This document shows positions 7,855-15,815 of a DNA stretch of 64,000 bases, piece by piece. The DNA is from JACVRW01 sp963734365 (lineage in GTDB: Bacteria; Actinomycetota; Thermoleophilia; Solirubrobacterales; Thermoleophilaceae): NCBI GenBank assembly GCA_963734365.1, contig CAVTGV010000002.1, forward strand, positions 372,001-436,000, read 5' to 3'. Each line of letters begins with the position of its first letter. The stretch's first letter is position 1. The position numbers were made by a program, and so were the translations under genes. The notes beneath the pieces are model-generated. The model was given only the letters and a program-made list of their open reading frames with translations. It made no database searches and had not been told where the DNA came from.

Positions 7855-8475
7855 GTGCCGCAGAACGACGCCACGCCCTTCCTCCCCGAGCGGTCGAGCC
7901 TGACCGCGCTGCGCGAGGCAGCCGCGGCGTGCCGTGGCTGCCATCTGTGGGAGCCCGCGAGCCAGACGGTCTTCGGGGAGGGCCGCAAGCGGTCGCGCCT
8001 GATGTTCGTGGGGGAGCAGCCCGGCGACCAGGAGGATCGCCAGGGAAGGCCGTTCGTGGGGCCGGCGGGCCGCGAGCTCGACCGCGCACTCGAGGCCGCC
8101 GGCATCGACCGGAGCGACGCCTACCTGACGAACGTCGTCAAGCACTTCAGCTTCGAGGAGCGCGGGCGGCGGCGGATCCACCGGACTCCCAAGCGGTTCG
8201 AGGTGGAGGCGTGCAAACCCTGGCTCAGCGAGGAACTGCGGGTGGTGAGCCCCCGGATTCTGGTGCTTCTCGGCGCCACCGCGGCCAAGGCGCTCCTCGG
8301 AAGCTCCTTTCGCCTCACGCAGTACCGCGGCGAGTTCCTCGACTCCGACCTGGCGGAGCTCGTGACCGCCACCGTTCACCCCTCGTCCATCCTGCGCGGT
8401 CCGAGCGAGGAGCGAGACGCCCGCCGCGAGTCGCTGGTGGAGGACCTGCGCGTCGTGGCCGACGCCCTCGGCTGA
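7855..8475 (+). CDS. udgX: UdgX-type uracil-DNA glycosylase / covalent uracil-DNA binding protein
   Basis: Uracil-DNA glycosylase superfamily protein of 206 residues, closest to UdgX, which excises uracil but stays covalently attached to the DNA through a histidine. The diagnostic loop RGRRRIH is present and its His is residue 109, the same number as the reactive His in Mycobacterium smegmatis UdgX. Active-site blocks are GEQPGDQED (about 53-61), GRPFVGPAGREL and TVHPSSILR. Cys26, Cys29 and Cys120 fit the iron-sulphur cluster; VVKH97 replaces the VVKC of family 4 enzymes. The GTG start at 7855 gives a normal N-terminus. Confidence 0.92.
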   Translation: MPQNDATPFLPERSSLTALREAAAACRGCHLWEPASQTVFGEGRKRSRLMFVGEQPGDQEDRQGRPFVGPAGRELDRALEAAGIDRSDAYLTNVVKHFSFEERGRRRIHRTPKRFEVEACKPWLSEELRVVSPRILVLLGATAAKALLGSSFRLTQYRGEFLDSDLAELVTATVHPSSILRGPSEERDARRESLVEDLRVVADALG

Positions 8476-8514
8476 TCCTCCGGCCGCGTAACCCGACGTG
8501 CGGGGCGGGGTACT

Positions 8515-8530
8515 GTTGACCAACGGTCAG
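8515..8530. promoter_or_regulatory. Inverted repeat upstream of the CDP-alcohol phosphotransferase gene
   Basis: A perfect 5-3-5 inverted repeat, TGACC-AAC-GGTCA, ends 17 bases before the start codon, directly ahead of the AGGGAGG ribosome site. Its halves (GTTGACC and the complement of CTGACCGTT) also appear in the leucine dehydrogenase promoter at 11132-11154. The intervening gene encodes a GntR-family regulator, so a shared operator is possible but unproven. Confidence 0.4.
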
Positions 8531-8545
8531 CAAGGGAGGCAAGCA

Positions 8546-9247
8546 ATGTCCGAGACCACCACGAAGCCCGTCGCCGATGCGCCTCGGGCCAAGCAATTCG
8601 TTCTCGCCCGCCACGAGGCTCGAGTGCTCGAGTGGATCGCCCGGCGGCTGCCCGCCCGCGTGATGCCCGACCACCTCACCGCGCTGGGCGTCCTGGCCGC
8701 TTTCGGGATCGCCGGCGCTTACCTCCTCTCCAACGGCGACAAGCTCTGGCTCTGGGCCGCGTCCGCCCTCCTCATCGTGCACTGGCTCGGCGACTCGCTG
8801 GACGGCACCCTCGCGCGCGTGCGGCGTATCGAGCGCCCCAAGTACGGCTACTACCTCGATCACCTGGTAGACGCTCTGGCCACCGCGGTGATCGGGCTGG
8901 GCCTGGGGCTGTCGCCCTACATGCTGCTTTCGGTGGGCCTGGTGATCGTGGTCTGCTACCTGATCCTGTCGATCAACACCTATCTGGAGACCCAGGCCTT
9001 CGGCGTCTTCGCGCTCGGCTACGGCGGCGTTGGCCCGACGGAGGTGCGCCTGGTTCTGATCGGGCTCAACACGCTGATCGCCGTTGGGGTCGGCCTCGGC
9101 TTCAGCGTCGGGGAACTCGGTTTGACGGTCCTCGACCTGATCGGCCTCGCCATCGCCGGCGTGATGGTGGCCGCCGTGGTGGGACGAGCGGCGAAGAACC
9201 TCAGGCGGCTCGCCGAGCTCGAGCCGGCGGGGGTCTCAATCCGCTGA
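8546..9247 (+). CDS. CDP-alcohol phosphatidyltransferase family membrane enzyme
   Basis: Integral membrane enzyme of 233 residues that transfers a phosphoalcohol between CDP and an acceptor in phospholipid or related synthesis. The family motif is visible as DSLDGTLARVRRIERPKYG followed by YYLDHLVDA (about residues 87-114), giving the D..DG..AR...G...D...D metal and nucleotide site. About six hydrophobic helices surround it. I prefer the ATG at 8546, preceded by AGGGAGG. The product (for example phosphatidylglycerol phosphate, phosphatidylinositol phosphate or a headgroup variant) cannot be decided from the sequence. It overlaps the convergent GntR gene by 12 bases. Confidence 0.85.
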   Translation: MSETTTKPVADAPRAKQFVLARHEARVLEWIARRLPARVMPDHLTALGVLAAFGIAGAYLLSNGDKLWLWAASALLIVHWLGDSLDGTLARVRRIERPKYGYYLDHLVDALATAVIGLGLGLSPYMLLSVGLVIVVCYLILSINTYLETQAFGVFALGYGGVGPTEVRLVLIGLNTLIAVGVGLGFSVGELGLTVLDLIGLAIAGVMVAAVVGRAAKNLRRLAELEPAGVSIR

Positions 9248-10054
9248 GCTCGAGTTGAGCGTGCGGGAGCGCTCGGCCACGGGCTGGAGGAAGTCGGGCA
9301 GCGGGCGCACCAGGCCCCTGCCCGTCTCCCGCTCCCAGATCTGCTCGAGCTGGGCCAGGTGCTCGTCCATGACCTCTTCGATCAGCTCGAAGTCGGCCGC
9401 GCGCACCGCGGCGAGCGTCCGCTCGTGGATCTCGATCGTCCAGTCCGGCACGAGCGGGGCGTGCATGGCCATGTCGCGGGCTATCTCGAGCTGGCGCAGG
9501 AGCGTGCGCATCAGGCCCACGATGGTCGAGTTGCGCGTGGCGCGTGCCATCGCGAGATGGAACTTGAGGTCGAGCTGGAGGAAGAGATCCTCGTGGCGCA
9601 GGAAGTCGTCGCTGGCGGCCAGCTCGCGCTGACGCTCGATCGTGTCCGACATCACCGCGAAGTCGTCGTCGGAGGCATGGGTGGCGGCGAGCTGAGCCAC
9701 CCGCGGCTCCAGTAGCCGGCGCGCCTCGAGCACGCCCGCGATCTCCGAGAAGCGGATCTCCTGACGCGAGCGCAGGAGCTCGCGCGGGACCAGCTCGGAG
9801 GCCACGAAGATCCCGCCGGACTGACCGCGGCGCACCTCGAGCACCCCGGCCTCGCTCAGGGCCTTGATGGCTTCGCGCAGGGTCGGGCGGCTGATCCGCA
9901 TCTGTGCCGCCAGCTCCCGCTCGGAGGGAAGACGGTCGCCGGTGTGCAGGTCGCCGCCCTTGATCTTCTCGGCGATCTGCTCGACGGCCTCCTCGAACGT
10001 GCGGCGGGTGGCCACCGGCTCGAAGGAGCGACGATTGGCGAGCTCGGGATTCAC
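9236..10054 (-). CDS. FadR/GntR-family transcriptional regulator (FCD domain)
   Basis: Regulator of 272 residues with an N-terminal winged helix (about 20-90: TGDRLPSERELAAQM, SRPTLREAIKALSEAGVLEV, RRGQSGGIFV) and a C-terminal all-helical FCD ligand domain. Candidate metal ligands include the His in LKFHLAMARATRN and those in IEIHERTL and MDEHLAQLEQ. The GTG start at 10054 overlaps the leucine dehydrogenase stop by 4 bases (GTGA), so the regulator is cotranscribed with the enzyme and probably senses a branched-chain or aromatic acid linked to that pathway (inference). Candidate half-sites occur on both sides of the pair. Confidence 0.9.
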   Translation of the reverse strand: MNPELANRRSFEPVATRRTFEEAVEQIAEKIKGGDLHTGDRLPSERELAAQMRISRPTLREAIKALSEAGVLEVRRGQSGGIFVASELVPRELLRSRQEIRFSEIAGVLEARRLLEPRVAQLAATHASDDDFAVMSDTIERQRELAASDDFLRHEDLFLQLDLKFHLAMARATRNSTIVGLMRTLLRQLEIARDMAMHAPLVPDWTIEIHERTLAAVRAADFELIEEVMDEHLAQLEQIWERETGRGLVRPLPDFLQPVAERSRTLNSSSAD

Positions 10055-11127
10055 GGCCGCGTGGCGGCGATGCGCTCGAGCGCCTGGCGCTCGGCCACCT
10101 CGATCGGCGTGGAGCCCTCGACCCGGGCCGTCCCGATGGCGTCGTCCAGCCGGTCCATCGCACCGGCCAGGAGCTCGGCCTCCTGGGGCCCCTGTTCGCC
10201 ATACCACTCTGCGCCTACGTGGATCAGGCCGCCGCAGTTGGCGAGGAAGTCGGGCACGAAGAGGATTCCGCGCTCGGCCAGGCGGCGAGCCACGGCCCGG
10301 CTCGTGAGCGGGTTGTTGGCGGCGCCCGCGATCACGCGGCAGTCGAGCGATCCGGCGCGGGCCTCGTCGATCACGCCGCCGGCGGCGCAGGGAGCCAGCA
10401 CGTCGAGGGGAGAGGACATGATCGCCTCCGCCGACGGGGCGATCTCGCCGCCGTGCTCGGCCACGAAGCGCTCGCAGCGCTCGCCATCCAGGTCGCAGAC
10501 GACCAGCGAGGCGCCGGAGCCTGCCAGCTGGGCGGCGAGCGCGCCACCCACCTTGCCGAGGCCGATTACACCCACGCGACGCTCCCACAGCTCATCCGTG
10601 CCGGTGGCCGCGGCCAGACCGCGCTCGATGGCCTGGTAGACGCTCGCCGCGGTGACCGGCGAGGGATCGCCGCCTCCGCCGTGGGCCTCGGAACGGCCCG
10701 TTACGAAGCGAGTGAAGCGCGCCAGGTAGTCCATGTCGCCGGTGCTCGTGCCTATGTCCTCCGCTGTTATGTAGGCGCCGTCCAGCTCCTCGATCACCGA
10801 CCCGGCGCCCTCGAGTCGCGCCTTTCGCATCTCTGTGCGGCCGTCGTCGATCATCACCGCCTTGCCTCCGCCGAGGCGCAGGCCGGCCGCCGACGCCTTG
10901 AGCGTCATCGTGCGAGCGAGGCCCATCACGTCGTCGAGGGCCTCACGCAGTCCTCCGGCGTAGCGCTTGAGGCGCATTCCTCCGAGCGCCGGGCCGAGGA
11001 CGGTGGAGTGCACGGCCACGATGAACCTGAGCCCGGTAGCGGCATCCTGGCGGATCACGATCTGCTCGTGATCGTCTTCGGCGGTCGCGAGCTCAGGCGC
11101 CGCCGCGAGGCGGGTGGCAATGGTCAT
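10051..11127 (-). CDS. Leucine/valine/phenylalanine dehydrogenase (Glu/Leu/Phe/Val family)
   Basis: NAD-dependent oxidative deaminase of branched-chain or aromatic L-amino acids, 358 residues. The substrate side carries LGPALGGMRLKRY, the MTLKASAAGL lysine and the catalytic lysine in LRLGGGKAVM (about residue 90). The NAD fold begins at GVIGLGKVGGALA (about 187) and ends near AGAANNPL. It lies divergent to the fused indolepyruvate:ferredoxin oxidoreductase, which would take the resulting 2-oxo acids to acyl-CoA, and is coupled to the GntR regulator. The exact amino acid preference is not clear. Confidence 0.9.
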   Translation of the reverse strand: MTIATRLAAAPELATAEDDHEQIVIRQDAATGLRFIVAVHSTVLGPALGGMRLKRYAGGLREALDDVMGLARTMTLKASAAGLRLGGGKAVMIDDGRTEMRKARLEGAGSVIEELDGAYITAEDIGTSTGDMDYLARFTRFVTGRSEAHGGGGDPSPVTAASVYQAIERGLAAATGTDELWERRVGVIGLGKVGGALAAQLAGSGASLVVCDLDGERCERFVAEHGGEIAPSAEAIMSSPLDVLAPCAAGGVIDEARAGSLDCRVIAGAANNPLTSRAVARRLAERGILFVPDFLANCGGLIHVGAEWYGEQGPQEAELLAGAMDRLDDAIGTARVEGSTPIEVAERQALERIAATRP

Positions 11128-11164
11128 CTCAGTTGACCTTATACCCGACCGTTGTTTCCATCAA
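11128..11164 (-). promoter_or_regulatory. Promoter of the leucine dehydrogenase-gntR operon, nearly leaderless
   Basis: On the minus strand TTGATG (11164-11159) and TATAAG (11143-11138) are 15 bases apart, a short spacer. Initiation about 7 bases beyond the -10 would leave only about 4 untranslated bases before the ATG at 11127, so the message may be nearly leaderless. GTTGACC (11132-11138) and GACCGTTG (11147-11154) overlap the -10 and spacer and could be operator halves. Confidence 0.5.
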
Positions 11165-11292
11165 CCTGTGTACCGCCCTGTCTCATTGGAGTACGAACGT
11201 AGCGCATCCACTTGACGGATCGGGTTCCGGGTACCACCATTGGTAAGGTACTTTGTCCTTAGAACGGGCCGGAAGGGAGAGAGGTAGCCGCG

Positions 11293-14200
11293 ATGACCCC
11301 CACCGCAGTACGACGCGGGGCCCGCAGAGGGCCGGCGGGTACGCGCGATCGCGGAGCACGTCCGGCGGTCAACGGCGGCCGGCCCGGTCACACGCGGCAC
11401 GAGATCTCGCTGTCGGACAAGTACACGCTCGAAGAGGGGCAGATCCTTCTGACCGGCGTCCAGGGTCTGGTGCGCCTGCCGCTGGACCAGCATCGCGCCG
11501 ACCGCCGCCTCGGCCTCAACACCGCGACGATGATCTCCGGCTACCAGGGTTCTCCCCTCGGTGGTCTCGACCAGGAGCTGGCGCGCAACCGCGAGCTCGC
11601 CGACGAGCACCATGTACGCCACGTTCCCGGCCTGAACGAGGAGCTCGGCGCCACGTCGGCATGGGGTAGCCAGCTCGCGGCCGACCTGCCCGGCGCCCGC
11701 TACGACGGCGTGCTGGCGCTCTGGTACGGCAAGGCGCCCGGGCTCGACCGCGCGGCCGACTCCCTGCGACACGGAAACTTCGTCGGCGTTTCGCGCACGG
11801 GCGGCGCGCTCGCCGTGGTGGGCGACGACCCGAGCTGCAAGTCGTCCACGATCCCGAGCGCCTCTGAGCCGATGCTGGCCAGTCTGCACATGCCGGTCTT
11901 CTTCCCGGGCAGCGTCCAAGAGGTGCTCGACCTCGGCCGGCACGCGCTCGCCTGCTCGCGCACATCGGGGCTGTGGGTGGGCTTCAAGATCGTCACCAGC
12001 GTGGCCGACGCGATCAGCAGCGCGGTCGTCGCCCCTGATCGCGTGATTCCGGTGATCCCGGAGGTCATGTACAACGGCCGTCCCTACGAGCACGTGCCGA
12101 ACGCCAATCTGCTCGCACCAGCGTCGCTCGAGATGGAGAACACGCTGCTGGGCCCGCGCACCGAGCTCGCCCTCGCGTACGCGCGCGAGAACGGCGTCAA
12201 CCGCATCGAGGGCGCCCGCGACGCGTGGCTGGGCATCGTGGCGCCGGGCAAGTCCTACTTCGACCTGATGCACGCGCTGCGCACGCTCGGTCTCGACGGA
12301 CGCGAGCTCGAGCGCGCCGGCATAAGAATCCTCAAGCTGGGGATGGTCTCTCCCCTCGAGCCTGCGATCGCCCGTGACTTCGCGGCGGGTCTCGACGAGA
12401 TCCTGGTGGCGGAGGAGAAGGGCCCGTTCGTCGAGACGCTCCTGAAGGAAGCTCTCTACGGCACGCCCGACGCACCTCCTGTCCTCGGCAAGCGCGACGA
12501 GCGTGGCGAGCGCCTGCTGCCGGCCGAGCTCGACCTCGATGCCGACCTGATCGCGCGCGCCGTGGCGGCGCGTCTCGCCGCGCGCGGCATCACGATCGAC
12601 TCGGTTGAGGCGCGCCTGCGCAAGCTCAACGAGATCGCCACCCGTCCCGCCGATCTCCCCATGGCGCAGCGCACCCCGTTCTTCTGCTCGGGCTGCCCGC
12701 ACAACTCCTCGGTCAAGGCGCCGGAGGGAACGCTGGTGGGCGGCGGGATCGGCTGCCACACGATGGTCCTGCTCAACCCCGAGGGCAAGGGTGAGATCAC
12801 CGGGATCACGCAGATGGGCGGCGAGGGCGCGCAGTGGATCGGCCAGGCGCCCTTCACCGACGACTCCCACCTGGTGCAGAACCTCGGCGACGGCACCTTC
12901 CACCACTCGGGCTCACTGGCCGTGCGCGCCGCGGTGGCCGCCGGCGTGAACATCACCTACAAGCTGCTCTACAACGAGCACGTGGCCATGACCGGCGGCC
13001 AGGCCATCGAGGGCCAGCTGAGCGTGCCCGATCTCACCCGCTGGCTCGAGCTCGAGGGCGTACGCCGGATCATCATCACCGCCGAGGACACGAGCCGCTA
13101 CCGGGGTGTCGAGCTGGCGGGAATCGCCGAGCTGCGCGACCGCAGCCAGCTGCTGGCGGCACAGCAGGAGCTGGCCACGGTCGACGGCGTGACCGTGCTG
13201 ATCCACGACCAGGAATGCGCCGCCGAGCTGCGCCGCAAGCGCAAGCGCGGCAAGGCCGAGGAGCCTGCCGAGCGCGTGTGGATCAACGAGCGCGTCTGCG
13301 AGGGCTGTGGCGACTGCGGCCAGAAGTCGAACTGCCTGTCGGTGATCCCGGTGGAGACGGAGTTCGGCCGCAAGACCCAGATCCATCAGGCCAGCTGCAA
13401 CAAGGACTTCTCCTGCCTCGAGGGCGATTGCCCCTCGTTCCTCACCGTAGTTCCGGGTGAGAAGACGGAGCACCGGACGCCGGAGCTCACGGCGGAGCTC
13501 CCCGAGCCCGCGCGGCTCGTGTCGGACACCGACTTCAGCGTGCGGATGATGGGCATCGGCGGTACCGGCGTGGTGACGGTCAACCAGGTGCTCGGCATGG
13601 CCGGCCTCATCGACGGCCTGCACGTGTCCGGGCTCGATCAGACCGGTCTCTCACAGAAGGGCGGTCCCGTGGTGTCGGACCTGCGAATCACGCGCGAGGC
13701 GCTGCCCGCGGCCAGCAAGACCCCGGCCGGCGAGGTCGACCTCTACCTGGGCTTCGACCTGCTCGGCGCGGCGAGCGACAAGAACCTCGTGAGCGCCGAC
13801 CGCGAGCGCACCACCGCCGTCGTATCCACCAGCGCCGTTCCCACCGGGCGGATGGTGATCGACACCGAGGAGCGCTTCCCGGAGCTGTCCGGCCAGCTCG
13901 ACCGCATCGACCGGGTCACTCGCCGCGAGCACAACCTCTATCTGGACGCCCAGCGGCTCTCGGAGCGCCTGTTCGGCGATCACATGATGACCAACACGCT
14001 GGCGCTCGGCGCCGCCTTCCAGCGCGGTCTTCTGCCGGTATCGGCCACCGCTCTCGAGGAGGCCATCCGGCTCAACGGGGCCGCCGTCGAGAAGAACCTC
14101 GCCGCCTTCGCGTGGGGTCGCGCCGTGGTGGCCGCCCCCGATGCCGTTGAAGCGGCCACCCGGGAGCCCGAGTCGATCGTGCCCGTCCACGAGCTGACCG

Positions 14201-14739
14201 CGGCGGAGCGCAAGCTCGTCGCGATGGCGGTCGACGGCGACGACGGCGAGCTGCGCCGCCTCGTGGAGACGCGCATCCCCGAGCTCGTGGCCTATCAGGA
14301 CGAGTCCTGGGCCCGCCGTTATGCCGAGCTCGTCCGGCGCGTACAGGTAGCCGAGCAGGAGCGCATTCCGGGGCACTCCGAGCTGGCCGAGGCGGTGGCC
14401 CGGCAGCTCTTCAAGCTGATGGCCTACAAGGACGAGTACGAGGTCGCCCGGCTGCACCTCGACGCCGTCGAGGAGGCCAGGCGCAACGCCGAGTTCGGAG
14501 CGGACGCCAAGGTGTACTTCATGCTGCACCCGCCGCTCATGCGCGCGCTCGGGCTCGACCGCAAGCTCAAGCTCGGCGCCTGGTTCCTACCCGCCTTCCG
14601 GGCCCTGTACCGGATGCGGCGCCTGCGCGGCACGCGGCTCGATCCCTTCGGCAAGGCCGAGGTGCGCCGGGTCGAGCGCAAGCTGGTTGAGGAGTACGAG
14701 GAGCTCGTGGGGGAGACCCTTGGCGCTCGTCACGAGTGA
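11293..14739 (+). CDS. Fused indolepyruvate:ferredoxin oxidoreductase (2-oxoacid oxidoreductase), C-terminus out of frame
   Basis: Large single-chain enzyme (1148 residues in this frame) converting arylpyruvates or branched 2-oxo acids to acyl-CoA with reduction of ferredoxin. The pyrimidine-binding domain starts at about residue 60 (NTATMISGYQGSPLGGLD). The thiamine diphosphate domain contains PFFCSGCPHNSS, GGGIGCHTMVL, GGEGAQWIGQ and YNEHVAMTGGQ. The iron-sulphur segment has CEGCGDC, then further Cys in KSNCL, SCNKDFSCL and EGDCP. The gamma domain begins near VRMMGIGGTGVVTVN. The frame stops after EELVGETLGARHE; the usual family tail continues in the next frame (14720-14896). The first 35 residues look non-conserved, but no better start was found. 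Confidence 0.9.
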   Translation: MTPTAVRRGARRGPAGTRDRGARPAVNGGRPGHTRHEISLSDKYTLEEGQILLTGVQGLVRLPLDQHRADRRLGLNTATMISGYQGSPLGGLDQELARNRELADEHHVRHVPGLNEELGATSAWGSQLAADLPGARYDGVLALWYGKAPGLDRAADSLRHGNFVGVSRTGGALAVVGDDPSCKSSTIPSASEPMLASLHMPVFFPGSVQEVLDLGRHALACSRTSGLWVGFKIVTSVADAISSAVVAPDRVIPVIPEVMYNGRPYEHVPNANLLAPASLEMENTLLGPRTELALAYARENGVNRIEGARDAWLGIVAPGKSYFDLMHALRTLGLDGRELERAGIRILKLGMVSPLEPAIARDFAAGLDEILVAEEKGPFVETLLKEALYGTPDAPPVLGKRDERGERLLPAELDLDADLIARAVAARLAARGITIDSVEARLRKLNEIATRPADLPMAQRTPFFCSGCPHNSSVKAPEGTLVGGGIGCHTMVLLNPEGKGEITGITQMGGEGAQWIGQAPFTDDSHLVQNLGDGTFHHSGSLAVRAAVAAGVNITYKLLYNEHVAMTGGQAIEGQLSVPDLTRWLELEGVRRIIITAEDTSRYRGVELAGIAELRDRSQLLAAQQELATVDGVTVLIHDQECAAELRRKRKRGKAEEPAERVWINERVCEGCGDCGQKSNCLSVIPVETEFGRKTQIHQASCNKDFSCLEGDCPSFLTVVPGEKTEHRTPELTAELPEPARLVSDTDFSVRMMGIGGTGVVTVNQVLGMAGLIDGLHVSGLDQTGLSQKGGPVVSDLRITREALPAASKTPAGEVDLYLGFDLLGAASDKNLVSADRERTTAVVSTSAVPTGRMVIDTEERFPELSGQLDRIDRVTRREHNLYLDAQRLSERLFGDHMMTNTLALGAAFQRGLLPVSATALEEAIRLNGAAVEKNLAAFAWGRAVVAAPDAVEAATREPESIVPVHELTAAERKLVAMAVDGDDGELRRLVETRIPELVAYQDESWARRYAELVRRVQVAEQERIPGHSELAEAVARQLFKLMAYKDEYEVARLHLDAVEEARRNAEFGADAKVYFMLHPPLMRALGLDRKLKLGAWFLPAFRALYRMRRLRGTRLDPFGKAEVRRVERKLVEEYEELVGETLGARHE

Positions 14740-14896
14740 CACGCACGCCACGGCGGTCGAGTTGCTCGAGCTGCCCGACGTGATCCGCGGCTACGAGGAG
14801 ATCAAGCTGCGAAACGTCGTGCTCTACCGCAAGCGCGCCGAGGCGACGCTGAAGCGCCTCCGGGCCGGCAAGCCGGCGCCGCAGATCGTCGTCTGA
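14720..14896 (+). pseudogene. Displaced C-terminal tail of the indolepyruvate oxidoreductase (+1 frame)
   Basis: This segment overlaps the end of the preceding gene in the +1 frame and reads LALVTSDTHATAVELLELP then DVIRGYEEIKLRNV. From memory of the fused indolepyruvate oxidoreductases, their C-terminus has this LPxxIRGYxxVK pattern after a ...EYxxLVxxxL segment. Omitting one G at 14722-14723 would join EELVGETL to ALVTSD and restore one 1,200-residue protein. A separate 58-residue product from the TTG at 14720 is formally possible but has no independent support. Sequencing error, recent mutation and programmed frameshifting are all open. Confidence 0.75.
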
Positions 14897-14934
14897 GGGT
14901 TCGCCCGCCGCCGTTTCGCGGTAAGAGAACGGCT

Positions 14935-15783
14935 ATGACCGACACCTTCACCATCGGCGGCGACCTGAACGTCCGCCGTCTCGGCTTCGGGGCGATGCGC
15001 ATCACCGGCGACGGCATCTGGGGTCCGCCCGACGACCCGGAGGCGGCCAAGCGCCTGCTTCGGCGCATACCCGAGCTCGACATCAACCTGATCGACACGG
15101 CGGACTCCTACGGCCCCGAGGTGAGTGAGAACCTGATCGCCGAGGCGCTCCATCCCTACCCCGACGGGCTCGTGATCGCCACCAAGGGCGGGCTGCTGCG
15201 CACCGGGCCCGGGCAGTGGCCGCGCGACGCCCGCCCCGAGCACCTGCGCGAAGCGTGCGAGGGCAGCTTGCGCCGGCTGCGCGTAGAGCGCATCGATCTG
15301 TACCAGCTCCACGCGCCGGACGAGGACGTGCCCTACGAGGACTCGGTGGGAACTCTCAAGGAGCTGCAGGACGAGGGCAAGATCAGGCACATCGGCGTCT
15401 CCAACGTGTCGGTCGAACAGCTGGAGCAGGCACGCGGGATCGTGGAGGTCGTGACGGTGCAGAACCGATACAACCTCACCGACCGCTCCTCCGAGGACGT
15501 GCTCGGCGTGTGCGAGGAGGCCGGCATCGGCTTCGTTCCCTGGTTTCCGCTGGCCACGGGCTCGCTGGCCGAGGAGGGTGGCCCGCTCAACGAGCTGGCC
15601 GCGCGCCACGGGGCCACTCCGAGTCAGGTGGCGCTGGCCTGGCTGCTGGCGCATTCGCCGGTGATGCTGCCGATCCCGGGCACCTCGTCGATCGAGCACC
15701 TCGAGGAGAACGTCGCGGCCACGCAGCTGTCGCTGTCCGCCGACGAGCAGGAGGAGATAGCCGCGGCCGCGGAGCGCGCCTGA
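14935..15783 (+). CDS. Aldo/keto reductase
   Basis: NADPH-dependent oxidoreductase of 282 residues with the AKR barrel. The catalytic tetrad is visible: Asp54 and Tyr59 in IDTADSYG, Lys84 in IATKGG and His126 in YQLHAPD. Cofactor-binding segments follow (IGVSNVS, VQNRYNLTDR and the C-terminal IPGTSSIEHLEENV). It resembles general stress or aldehyde reductases (YajO/pyridoxal-reductase-like AKRs). The ATG lies 38 bases after the indolepyruvate oxidoreductase tail and the stop is about 30 bases ahead of the next gene, so it may be read through in the same transcript. The substrate is unknown. Confidence 0.92.
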   Translation: MTDTFTIGGDLNVRRLGFGAMRITGDGIWGPPDDPEAAKRLLRRIPELDINLIDTADSYGPEVSENLIAEALHPYPDGLVIATKGGLLRTGPGQWPRDARPEHLREACEGSLRRLRVERIDLYQLHAPDEDVPYEDSVGTLKELQDEGKIRHIGVSNVSVEQLEQARGIVEVVTVQNRYNLTDRSSEDVLGVCEEAGIGFVPWFPLATGSLAEEGGPLNELAARHGATPSQVALAWLLAHSPVMLPIPGTSSIEHLEENVAATQLSLSADEQEEIAAAAERA

Positions 15784-15815
15784 GCGATCGGGGCGTCCGG
15801 CGGCCCGGGGACCCT

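Noticed and set aside
11161..12906. Long minus-strand frame opposite the indolepyruvate oxidoreductase
   Set aside because: Repeated Glu/Arg/His-rich translation without a domain; the plus-strand TPP-enzyme motifs are decisive.
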